Below are positions 1 to 9,800 of a DNA stretch of 64,000 nucleotides, piece by piece. The translations under genes were made by a program, and so were the position numbers. A model generated the notes under the pieces. It had not been told where the DNA came from. It did not search any database and saw nothing but the letters and a program-made list of their open reading frames with translations. Numbering within the stretch: the first letter of the stretch is position 1; each line of letters starts with the position of its first letter. Source of the DNA: Dama dama. Lineage: Eukaryota > Chordata > Mammalia > Artiodactyla > Cervidae. Location of the stretch: contig NW_026870965.1 in the NCBI RefSeq assembly GCF_033118175.1, positions 186,001 to 250,000 on the forward strand. The letters run 5' to 3'.

Positions 1-12
1 TGCAAACCGGCC

Positions 13-29
13 TTTGGAGGCAGCCGGGG
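13..29 (+). other. Near CENP-B box (8/9), representative of most copies
   Basis: TTTGGAGGCAGCCGGGG matches NTTCGNNNNANNCGGGN at every essential base except the C of TTCG. The same near-box appears in most long units and most short sub-units (about 187 possible positions). Variants with AGACAAACGGGG or GGGGCAGCCGGGG keep 8 of 9, while those with TTTGCAGGC or CCACTGGAGG drop to 7 of 9. It may be a decayed or nascent box, or a chance feature of a GC-rich repeat; the sequence alone does not decide. Confidence 0.5.
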
Positions 30-74
30 AGGTCTTCCAGTGGGAGAGGGCCGGTTGTGCTCAGAGGCCCCACA

Positions 75-113
75 GGCCAGGGGCAGGACCCAGCAGGGCC
101 CCTGCCCCTGGCC
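75..113 (+). other. 12-bp perfect inverted repeat (hairpin-capable), once per long unit
   Basis: Arms GGCCAGGGGCAG (75-86) and CTGCCCCTGGCC (102-113) are exact reverse complements around a 15-base loop. The structure is present in the subtype with GGGCCCCTGCCCCTGGCC. It is slightly shortened in the subtype with GTGTCCCTGCCCCTGGCAG, and broken in some units (for example 1447-1480, where CTGCGCCTGGAC is found). It lies outside the amplified 129 bp segment, so it is absent from short blocks. Any role in recombination or transcription is unproven. Confidence 0.75.
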
Positions 114-152
114 AGCCTTGCCCAGACCTTCCTGGCCTCCGGGGGTACTGCC

Positions 153-166
153 CCACCAAGGGGCAG
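153..166 (+). promoter_or_regulatory. CTCF-like core, once per long unit (weak)
   Basis: CCACCAAGGGGCAG agrees with the CTCF core CCASYAGRKGGCRS at 13 of 14 positions. The mismatch (A for the G after the central A) falls on a strongly conserved base, so binding may be weak. The site recurs in most long units; the first-unit type of the higher-order repeat has CCAACAAGGGGCAG and loses it. GC-rich macrosatellites such as D4Z4 and DXZ4 are known to carry CTCF sites, which is why it is noted. Confidence 0.3.
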
Positions 167-241
167 GCTGCGGGGACTGGGTCCATACATGCTCGGGCGC
201 CTCCCCTGGCTCATCCCCGCTGGTGCCTTTCCCCTGGGCCT

Positions 242-259
242 AGGCCTCGGTTGAGGCCT
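242..259 (+). other. Short perfect dyad AGGCCTC-GGTT-GAGGCCT, once per long unit
   Basis: Seven-base arms with a four-base loop follow a CCTAGG site. The dyad is kept in nearly every long unit (for example 1607-1624), with occasional loss such as GTTGATGCC near 28641, 34786 and 44140, or GTTTAGG near 32053. It is not present in the short blocks. Confidence 0.75.
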
Positions 260-1038
260 CCTTGGAGAGGAGGTTGCTGGCAGGGGCTGTCTCCACACTG
301 CAAGGTGCTGCAGCTCAGAGAGCCTCGTCAGAGAGAAGGGACCAGTAAAGGGCTGGATGCCCAAGACATCTTTGGCCCAGCAGCCTCAGGGCAGCAGGGA
401 GAGCAAGAGGCCCAACTTGCCCCTATTCCGCTCTGCCCCTTCCCACACAGGCGGCCAACCCAGCAGCTGCCTGACAGACTCTGGCTCCCCCAAGCTCTCT
501 GCCGGTGCAGGGGACAGGAACAGACGTGGGCATGTGGTTCTGCCTTGGCCTGGGAGTGTGTTCTCCCTGCCTTGCCCCCAGGCTCATGGGCAAGGGCCCG
601 GAGAGAGCACCACCCTGAAGCGCTTTTCTCCCGGGCTTGGGAGAATTGTGCGTGCCTGGCGGGAACAGCGGGCGGGAGTGTTGGCAAACCGGCCTTTGGA
701 GGCACCCGGGGAGGTCTTCCAGTGGGAGAGGGCCGGTTGTGCTCAGAGGCCCCACAGGCCAGGTGCAGGACCCAGCAGGGCCCCTGCCCCTGACCAGCCT
801 TGCCCAGACCTTCCTGGCCTCCGGGGGTACTGCCTCACCAAGGGGCAGGCTGCGGGGACTGGGTCCAGACATGCCCGGGCGCCTCCCCAGGCTCTTCCCA
901 GCTGGTGCCTTTCCCCTGGGGCTAGGCCTCGGTTGAGGCCTCCTTGGAGAGGAGGTTGCTGGCAGGGGCTGTCTCCACACTGCAAGGTGCTGGAGCTCAG
1001 AGGGCCTCGTCAGAGGGAAGGGACCAGTAAGGGGCTGG

Positions 1039-1721
1039 ATGCCCAAGACGTCTTTGGCCCAGCAGCCTCAGGGCAGCAGGGAGAGCAAGAGGCCCAACTT
1101 GCCCCTAGGTCGGCTCTGCCCCTTCCCACACAGGCGGCCAGCCCAGCACCTGCCTGAGAGACTCTGGCTCCCCCGAGCTCTCTGCCGGTGCAGGGGACAG
1201 GAACAGACGTGTGCATGTGGTTCTACCTTGGTCTGGGAGTGTGGACCAACTGCCTGGCCCCCAGGCTCAGGGGCAAGGGCCCGAGGAGAGCACCACCCCG
1301 AAGTGCTTTTCTCCCGGGCTTGGGAGCATTGTGCGTGCCTGGCGGGAACAGCGGGCGGGAGTGTTGGCAAACTGGCCTTTGGAGGCAGCCGGGGAGTTCT
1401 TCCAGTGGGAGAGGGCCGGTTGTGCTCAGAGGCCCCACAGGCCAGGGGCAGGACCCAGCACGGCCCCTGCGCCTGGACAGCCTTGCCCAGACCTTCCTGG
1501 CCTCCGGGGGTACTGCCCCACCAAGGGGCAGGCTGCGGGGACTGGGTCCAGACATGCCCGGGCGCCTCCCCAGGCTCATCCCCGCTGGTGCCTTTCCCCT
1601 GGGCCTAGGCCTCGGTTGAGGCCTCCTTGGAGAGGAGGTTGCTGGCAGGGGCTGTCTCCACACTGCAAGGTGCTGGAGCTCAGAGGGCCTCGTCAGAGGG
1701 AAGGGACCAGCAAGGGGCTGG
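1039..1721 (+). repeat. Representative 682-683 bp satellite unit (anatomy)
   Basis: This ordinary unit shows the internal plan. From the anchor at 1039, about 238 bp of pyrimidine- and G-run-rich sequence leads to the 128 bp segment at 1277-1404 that is amplified elsewhere in the array. Within that segment 1378-1394 reads TTTGGAGGCAGCCGGGG, one essential base short of a CENP-B box. Downstream lie a G/C-rich inverted repeat (damaged in this unit, intact at 75-113), a CTCF-like core CCACCAAGGGGCAG at 1518-1531, and a perfect short dyad AGGCCTC-GGTT-GAGGCCT at 1607-1624 that overlaps a CCTAGG site. Units vary at diagnostic places: CAGCTGCCTGACAG versus CAGCAGCCTGGCAG, GGGTCAGGAACAG versus GGGGACAGGAACAG versus GGGGCAGATCAG, and GTGGGAGAGGGCC versus GCGGGAGAGTGCC. 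These variants define the unit subtypes used to recognise higher-order copies. Confidence 0.93.
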
Positions 1722-4006
1722 ATGCCCAAGACCTCTATGGCCCAGCAGCCTCAGGGCAGCAGGGAGAGCAAGAGGCCCATCTTGCCCCTAGGTCGGCTCT
1801 GCCACTTCCCACACAGGCGGCCAGCCCAGCAGCTGCCTGACAGACTCTGGCTCCCCCGAGCTCTCTGCCGGTGCAGGGGGCAGATCAGACGTGTGCATGT
1901 GGTTCTGCCTTGGCCTGTTAGTGTGGACACCCTGCCTTGCCCCCAGGCTCAGGGGCAAGGGCCCAGAGAGAGCACCACCCTGAAGCGCTTTTCTTCCGGG
2001 CTTAGGCGCATTGTGCCCGCCTGCTGGTAACAGTGGCCGGGAGCGCTTGCAAACCGGCCTTTGGAGGCAGCCGGGGAGGTCTTCCAGTGGGAGAGGGCCG
2101 GTTGTGCTCAGAGGCCCCACAGGCCAGGGGCAGGACCCAGCAGGGCCCCTGCCCCTGGCCAGCCTTACCCAGACCTTCCTGGCCTCCGGGGGTACTGCCC
2201 CACCAAGGGGCAGGCTGCGGGGACTGGGTCCAGACATGCTCGGGCGCCTCCCCTGGCTCATCCCCGCTGGTGTCTTTCCCCTGGGCCTAGGCCTCGGTTG
2301 AGGCCTCCTTGGAGAGGAGGTTGCTGGCAGGGGCTGTCTCCACACTGCAAGGTGCTGGAGCTCAGAGGGCCTCGTCAGAGGGAAGGGACCAGTAAGGGGC
2401 TGGATGCCCAAGACGTCTTTGGCCCAGCAGCCTCAGGGCCGCAGGGAGAGCAAGAGGCCCATCTTGCCCCTAGGGCGGCTCTGCCACTTCCCACACAGGC
2501 GGCCAACCCAGCACCTGCGTGACAGACTCTGGCTCCCCCAAGCTCTCTGCCGGTGCAGGGGACAGGAACAGACGTGGGCATTTGGTTCTGCCTTGGCCTG
2601 GGAGTGTGTTCCCCATGCCTTGCCCCCAGGCTCAGGGGCAAGGGCCCGGAGAGAGCACCACCCCGAAGCGCTTTTCTCCCGGGCTTGGGAGCATTGTGCA
2701 AGTCTGGCGTGAACAGCGGGTGGGAGTGTTGGCAAACAGGACTTTGGAGGCAGCCGGGGAGGTCTTCCAGTGGGAGAGGGCCGGTTGTGCTCAGAGGCCC
2801 CACAGGCCAGGGGCAGGGCCCAGTAGGTCCCCTGCCCCTGGCCAGCCTTTCCCAGACCTTCCTGGCCTCCGGGGGTACTGCCCCACCAAGGGGCAGGCTG
2901 CGGGGACTGGGTCCAGACATGCCCGGGCGCCTCCCCAGGCTCATCCCCGCTGGTGCCTTTCCCCTGGTCCTAGGTCTCGGTTGAGGCCTCCTTGGAGAGG
3001 AGGTTGCTGACAGGGGCTGTCTCCACACTGCAAGGTGCTGGAGCTCAGAGGGCCTCGTCAGAGGGAAGGGACAAGCAAAGGGCTGGATGCCCAAGACCTC
3101 TTTGGCCCAGCAGCCTCAGGGCAGCAGGGAGAGCAAGAGGCCCAACTTGCCCCTAGGTCGGCTCTGCCCCTTCCCACAAAGGCGGCCAGCCCAGCAGCTG
3201 TCTGACAGACTCTGGCTCCCCCGAGCTCTCTGCCGGTGCAGGGGTCAGGAACAGACGTGTGCATGTGGTTCTGCCTTGGCCTGGGAATGTGTTCCCCCTG
3301 CCTGGCCCCCAGGCTCAGGGGCAAGGACCCGGAGAGAGCACCACCCCGAAGCGCTTTTCTCCCGGGCTTGGGAGCATTGTGCGTGCCTGGCGGGAACAGC
3401 GGGCGGGAGTGCTTGCAAACCGGCCTTCGGAGGCAGACGGGGAGGTCTTCCAGCGGGAGAGTGCCGGTTGTGCTCAGACGCCCCACAGGCCAGGGGCACG
3501 ACCCAGCAGGGCCCCTGCCCCTCGCAGCCTTGCCCAGACCTTCCTGGCCTCCGGGGGTACTGCCCCACCAAGGGGCAGGCTGCGGGGACTGGGTCCAGAC
3601 ATGCCCGTGCGCCTCCACTGGCTCATCTCCGCTGGTGCCTTTCCCCTGGGCCTAGGCCTCGGTTGAGGCCTCCTTGGAGAGGAGGTTGCTGGCAGGGGCT
3701 GTCTCCACACTGCAAGGTGCTGGAGCTCAGAGGGCCTCGTCAGAGGGAAGGGACCAGCAAGGGGCTGGATGCCCAAGACCTCTTTGGCCCAGCAGCCTCA
3801 GGGCAGCAGGGAGAGCAAGAGGCCCAACTTGCCCCTAGGTCGGCTCTGCCCCTTCCCACACAGGCGGCCAGCCCAGCAGCTGCCTGACAGACTCTGGCTC
3901 CCCCCAGCTCTCTGCCGGTGGAGGGGGCAGGAACAGACGTGTGCATGTGGTTCTGCCTTGGCCTGGAACTGTGGATCCCCTGCCTGGCCCCCAGGCTCAG
4001 GGGCAG

Positions 4007-6575
4007 GGGCCCGGAGAGACCACCACCCCGAAGCGCTTTTCTCCGGGGTTTTGGAACATTGTGTGTGCCTGGCGGGAACAGCGAGTGGGAATGCTTGCAA
4101 ACCGGCCTTTGGGGGCAGCCGGGGAGGTCCTCCATGGTCCCTGAGAGAACACCACCCCGAAGCGCTTTTCTCACGGTCTTGGGAGCATTGTGCGCGGCTG
4201 GCGGGAACAGCGGGCATGAGTGCTTGCAAACTGTCCTTTGGAGGCAGCCGGGGAGGTCTTCCAAGGGCCGGACTGATCACCACCCCAAAATGCTTTTCTC
4301 TCGGGCTTGGGAGCATTGTGCGCGGCTGTCGGGAACAACGGACATGAATGCTTGCAAACTGGCCTTTGGAGGCAGCCCGGGAGGTCTTCCAAGGGCCCTG
4401 AGAGAGCACCACCCCGAAGCGCTTTTCTCCCGGGCTTGGGAACATTGTGCGCGGCTGGCGGGAACAGCAGGCAGGACTGCTTGCAAACTGGCCTTTGGAG
4501 GCAGCCGGGGAGGTCTTCCAAGGGCCCGGAGTGAGCACCACCCCAAAATGCTTTTCTCCCGGGCTTGGGAGCATTGTGCGCGGCTGGTGGGAACAACGGG
4601 CATGAGTGCTTGCAAACCGGCCTTTGGAGGCAGCCGGGGACGTCTTCCAAGGGCCCGGAGAGAGCACCACCCCAAAGCGCTTTTCTCCCGGGCTTGGGAG
4701 CATTGTGCGCGGCTGGCGGGAACAGCAGGCAGGACTGCTTGCAAACTGGCCACTGGAGGCAGCCGGGGAGGTCTTCCAAGGGCCCGGAGTGAGCACCACC
4801 CCAAAATGCTTTTCTCCCGGGCTTGGGAGCATTGTGCGCGGCTGGTGGGAACAACGGGCATGAGTGCTTGCAAACCGGCCTTTGGAGGCAGCCGGGGACG
4901 ACTTCCAAGGGCCCGGAGAGATCACCACCCCGAAGCACTTTTCTCCCGGGCTTGGGAGCATTGTGCGTGGCTGGCGGGAACAGCAGGAAGGAGTCCTTGC
5001 AAACCGGCCTTTGGAGGCAGCGGGGGAGGTCTTCCAAGGGCCTGTAGAGAGCACCACCCCGAAGCGCTTTTCTCCCGGGCTTGGGAGTATTGTGCGCGGG
5101 TGGCAGGAACAGCAGGCAGGAGTGCTTGAAAACCGGCCTTTGCAGGCAGCCGGGGAGGTCTTCCAGGGCCCGGTGTGAGCACCACCCCAAAAAGCTTTTC
5201 TCCCGGGCTTGGGAGCATTGTGCGCGGCTGGTGGGAACAGCGGGCATGAGTGCTTGCAAACTGGCCACTGGAGGCAGCCGGGGAGGTCTTCCAAGGGCCT
5301 CTAGAGAGCACCACCCCAAAATGCTTCTCTCCCGGGCTTGGGAGCATTGTGCGTGGCTGGCGGGAACAGCAGGAAGGAGTCCTTGCAAACCGGCCTTTGG
5401 AGGCAGCCGGGGAGGTCTTCCAGGGCCCGGTGTGAGCACCACCCCAAAAAGCTTTTCTCCCGGGCTTGGGAGCATTGTGCGCGGCTGGCGGGAACAGCAG
5501 GCAGGAGTGCTTGAAAACCGGCCTTTGCAGGCAGCCGGGGAGGTCTTCCAGGGCCCGGTGTGAGCACCACCCCAAAAAGCTTTTCTCCCGGGCTTGGGAG
5601 CATTGTGCGCGGCTGGTGGGAACAGCGGACATGAGTGCTTGCAAACTGGCCATTGGAGGCAGCCGGGGAGGTCTTCCAAGGGCCCGGAGTGAGCACCACC
5701 CCAAAATGCTTTTCTCCCGGGCTTGGGAGCATTGTGTGCGGCTGGCGGGTCAGCGGGAGGGAGTTCTTGAAAACCAGCCTTTGGAGGCAGCCGGGGAGGT
5801 CTTCCAAGGGCCGGGAGAGAGCACCACCCCGAAGCGCTTTTCTCCCGGGCTTGGGAGCATTGTGCGCGGCTGGCGGGAACAGCGGGATTGAGTGCTTGCA
5901 AACCGGCCTTTGGAGGCAGCCGGGGAGGTCTTCCAAGGGCCGGGAGAGAGCACCACCCCGAAGCGCTTTTCTCCTAGGCTTGGGAGCATTGTGCGCGGCT
6001 GGCGGGAACAGCGGGCATGAGTGCTTGCAAACCGGCCTTTGGAGACAAACGGGGAGGTCTTCCAAGGGCCCGTAGAGAGCACCACCCCGAAGCGCTTTTC
6101 TCCCGTGATTGGGAGCATTGTGTGCGGCTGGCGGGACAGCGGGAGGGAGTACTTGAAATCCAGCCTTTGGAGGCAGCCGGGGAGGTCTTCCAAGGGCCGG
6201 GAGAGAGCACCACCCTGAAGGGCTTTTCTCCTGGGCTTGGAGCATTTGCACGGATGGCGGGAACAGTGAGTGGGAGTGCTTGCAAACCGGCATTTGGGGG
6301 CAGCCCGGGAGGTCTTTCTTGGGTCCAGAGAGAACACCACCCCGAAACGCTTTTCTCCCGGGCTTGGGAGCATTGTGCGCGGGTGGCGGGAACAGCAGGC
6401 AGAAGTGCTTGCAAACCGGCCTTGGAGGCAGCCGGGGAGGTCTTCCAAAGCCCGGAGTGAGCACCACCCCAAAATGCTTTTCTCCCGGGCTTGGGAGCAT
6501 TGTGCGCAGCTGGCGTGAACAGCGGGATTGAGTGCTTGCAAACCAGCCTTTGGAGGCAGCCGGGGAGGTCTTCCA
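4007..6575 (+). repeat. Short-repeat block S1: 20 copies of the 128-129 bp segment
   Basis: The unit anchored at 3769 is 3123 bp long instead of 682. The excess of 2441 bp equals 19 extra copies of a 128-129 bp segment that ordinary units hold once, giving 2569 bp or 20 copies. Each copy runs from GGGCCCGGAGAGAGCACC to GGTCTTCCAA. Two main forms alternate: one with CCGAAGCGCTTTTC and AACAGCAGGCAGG, the other with CCAAAATGCTTTTC and AACAACGGGCATG. A third form has AAAAAGCTTTTC. The first copy has an atypical GGGGTTTTGGAACATTG stretch. The last copies (about 6017-6575) recur in blocks S2, S3, S4b and S5. This is internal expansion of the satellite unit, not a separate satellite family. Confidence 0.96.
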
Positions 6576-6891
6576 GCGGGAGAGTGCCAGTTGTTCTCAG
6601 AGGCCCCACAGGCCAGGGGCAGGACCCAGCAGTGTCCCTGCCTCTGGCAGCCTTGCCCAGACCTTCCTGGCCTCCGGGGGTACTACCCCACCAAGGGGCA
6701 GGCTGCGGGGCCTGGGTCCAGACATGCCCGGGCGCCTCCCCAGGCTCATACCCGCTGGTGCCTTTCCCCTGGGCCTAGGGCTCGGTTGAGGCCTCCTTGG
6801 AGAGGAGGTTGCCGGCAGGGGCTGTCTGCACACTGCAAGGTGCTGGAGCTCAGAGGGCCTCGTCAGAGGGAAAGGACCAGCAAAGGGCTGG

Positions 6892-9800
6892 ATGCCCAAG
6901 ACCTCTTTGACCCAGCAGCCTCAGGGCAGCAGGGAGAGCAAGAGGCCCAACTTGCCCCTAGGTCGGCTCTACCCCGTCCCACACAGGCAGCCAGCCCAGC
7001 AGCAGCCTGGCAGTCTCTGGCTCCCCCGAACTTTCTGCCGGTGTAGGGGGCAGGAACAGACGTGTGCATGTCGTTCTGCCTTGGCCTGGGAGTGTGTTCC
7101 CCCTGCCTGTCCCCCAGGCTCAGGGGCAAGGGCCCGGAGAGAGCACCACCCCGAAGCGCTTTTCTCCCGGGCTTGGGAGCATTGTGCGTGCCTGGCGGGA
7201 ACATCGGGCGGGAGTGCTTGCAAACCGGCCTTTGGAGGCAGCCGGGGAGGTCTTCCAGCGGGAGAGTGCCGGTTGTGCTCAGACGCCCCACAGGCCAGGG
7301 GCAGGACCCAGCAGTGTCCCTGCCCCTGGCAGCCTTGCCCAGACCCTCCTGGCCTCCGGGGGTACTGCCCCAACAAGGGGCAGGCTGCGGGGACTGGGTC
7401 CAGACATGGCCGGGCGCCTCCACTGGCTCATCCCCGCTGGTGCCTTTCCCCTGGGCCTAGGCCTCGGTTGAGGCCTCCTTGGAGAGGAGGTTGCTGGCAG
7501 GGGCTGTCTCCACACTGCAAGGTGCTGGAGCTCAGAGGGCCTCGTCAGAGGGAAGGGACCAGCAAGGGGCTGGATGCCCAAGACCTCTTTGGCCCAGCAG
7601 CCTCAGGGCAGCAGGGAGAGGAAGAGGCCCAACTTGCCCCTAGGTCGGCTCTGCCCCTTCCCACACAGGTGGCCAGCCCAGCAGCTGCCTGACAGACTCT
7701 GGCTCCCCCGAGCTCTCTGCCGGTGCAGGGGTCAGGAACAGACGTGTGCATGTGGTTCTGCGTTGGTCTGGGAGTGTAGACCCACTGCTTCGCCCCCACG
7801 CTCAGGGGCAAGGGCCCGGAGAGAGCAACACCCCGAAGCGCTTTTCTCCCGGGCTTGGGAGAATAGTGCGTGCCTGGCGGGAACAGCGGGCGGGAGTGTT
7901 TGCAAACCGGCCTTTGGAGGCAGCCGGGGAAGTCTTCCAGTGGGAGAGGGCCGGTTGTGCTCAGAGGCCCCACAGGCCAGGGGCAGGACCCAGCAGGGCC
8001 CCTGCCCGTGGCCAGCCTTGCCCAGACCTTCCTGGCCTCCGTGGGTACTGCCCCACCAAGGGGCAGGCTGTGGGGACTGGGTCCAGACATGCCCGGGCGC
8101 CTCCCCAGGCTCATCCCCGCTGGTGCCTTTCCCCTGGTCCTAGGCCTCGGTTGAGGCCTCCTTAGAGAGGAGGTTGCTGGCAGGGGCTGTCTCCACACTG
8201 CAAGGTGCTGGAGCTCAGAGGGCCTCGTCAGAGGGAAGGGACAAGCAAGGGGCTGGATGCCCAAGATCTCTTTGGCCCAGCAGCCTCAGGGCAGCAGGGA
8301 GAGCAAGAGGCCCAACTTGCCCCTAGGTCGGCTCTGCCCCGTCCCACACAGGCGGCCAGCCCAGCAGCTGCCTGACAGACTCTGGCTCCCCCGAGCTCTC
8401 TGCCGGTGCATGGGGCAGGAACAGACGTGTGCACGTCGTTCTGCCTTGGCCTGGGAGTGTGGACCCCCTGCCTGGCCCCCAGGCTCAGGGGAAAGGGCCC
8501 GGAGAGAGCACCACCCCGAGGCGATTTTCTCCCGGGCTTGGGAGCGTTGTGCGCCCTTGGTTGGAACAGTGGGCGGGAGTGCTTGCAAACCGGCCTTTGG
8601 AGGCAGCCGGGGACGTCTTCCAGTGGGAGAGGCCCGGTTGTGCTCAGAGGCCCCACAGGCCAGGGGCAGGACCCAGCAGGGCCCCTGCCCCTGGCCAGCC
8701 TTGCCCAGACCTTCCTGGCCTCCGGGGGTACTGCCCCACCAAGGGGCAGGCTGCGGTGACTGGGTCCAGACATGTCCGTGCGCCTCCCCAGGATCATCCC
8801 TGCTGGTGCCTTTCCCCTGGGCGTAGGCCTCGGTTGAGGCCTCTTTGGAGAGGAGGTTGCTGGCAGGGGCTGTCTCCACACTGCAAGGTGCTGGAGCTCA
8901 GAGGGCCTCGTCAGAGGGAAGGGACCAGCAAAGGGCTGGATGCCCAAGACCTCTTTGACCCAGCAGCCTCAGGGCAGCAGGGAGAGCAAGAGGCCCAACT
9001 TGCCCCTAGGTTGGCTCTGCCCCGTCCCAGACAGGCAGCCAGCCCAGCAGCAGCCTGGTAGTCTCTGGCTCCCCCGATCTCTCTGCCGGTGTAGGGGGCA
9101 GGAACAGACGTGTGCATGTCGTTCTGCCTTGGCCTGGGAGTGTGTTCCCCCTGCCTGTCCCCCAGGGTCAGGGGCAAGGGTCCGGAGAGAGCACCACCCC
9201 GAAGCGCTTTTCTCTCGGGCTTGGTAGCATTGTGCGTGCCTGGCGGGAACAGCGGGCGGGAGTGCTTGCAAACCGGCCTTTGGAGGCAGCCAGGGAGGTC
9301 TTCCAGCGGGAGAGTGCCGGTTGTGCTCAGACGCCCCACAGGCCAGGGGCAGGACCCAGCACTGTCCCTGCCCCTGGCAGCCTTGCCCAGACCCTCCTGG
9401 ACTCCGGGGTTACTATCCCACCAAGGGGCAGGCTTCGGGGACTGGGTCCAGACATGCCCGGGCGCCTCCCCAGGCTCATCCCCGCTGGTGCCTTTCCCCT
9501 GGTCCTAGGCCTCGGTTGAGGCCTCCTTGGAGAGGAGGTTGCTGGCAGGGGCTGTCTCCACACTGCAAGGTGCTGGAGCTCAGAGGGCCTCGTCAGCGGG
9601 AAGGGACCAGCAAGGGGCTGGATGCCCAAGACCTCTTTGGCCCAGCAGCCTCAGGGCAGCAGGGAGAGGAAGAGGCCCAACTTGCCCCTAGGTCGGCTCT
9701 GCCCCTTCCCACACAGGCAGCCAACCCAGCAGCTGCCTGACAGACTGTGGCTCCCCCGAGCGCTCTGCCGGTGCAGGGGTCAGGAACAGACGTGTGCATG

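Larger units (their letters stand above)
1..1030 (+). repeat. Partial extra copy of higher-order repeat units e-g
   Basis: This stretch aligns to 9949 to about 10978 (offset 9948) and to copy 2 of the higher-order repeat. Only isolated differences are seen, for example CCATACATGC versus CCAGACATGC near 185, GGAACAGCGGG versus GGAAGAGCGGG near 673, and CAGGTGCAGG versus CAGGGGCAGG near 763. It includes the ATTCCGCTCTGCC marker of unit f. The similarity to that register stops near 1030, where AGTAAGGGG replaces AGCAAGGGG. Confidence 0.9.
1..4006 (+). repeat. Long-unit run L1
   Basis: Partial unit followed by 682 bp units with anchors at 357, 1039, 1722, 2404, 3087 and 3769; the last leads into the first short block. 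Positions 1 to about 1030 match 9949 to about 10978 almost base for base, so the window opens inside a relative of the 4776 bp higher-order repeat. From about 1030 on, the units instead match 36248 onward (offset 35218). Subtypes are mixed: the 1722 unit carries the CAGATCAG variant, the 2404 unit the GACAGGAACAGACGTGGG variant, and the 3087 unit has GGACCC where most have GGGCCC at the start of the amplifiable segment. Confidence 0.95.

Noticed and set aside
3424..3442. TTCGGAGGCAGACGGGG as a third CENP-B box
   Set aside because: TTCG and the central A are one base out of register; only 7 of 9 essential positions match when aligned.
4007..6575. CRISPR array
   Set aside because: Direct repeats of 128-129 bp abut without unique spacers, and the context is a eukaryotic-type satellite.
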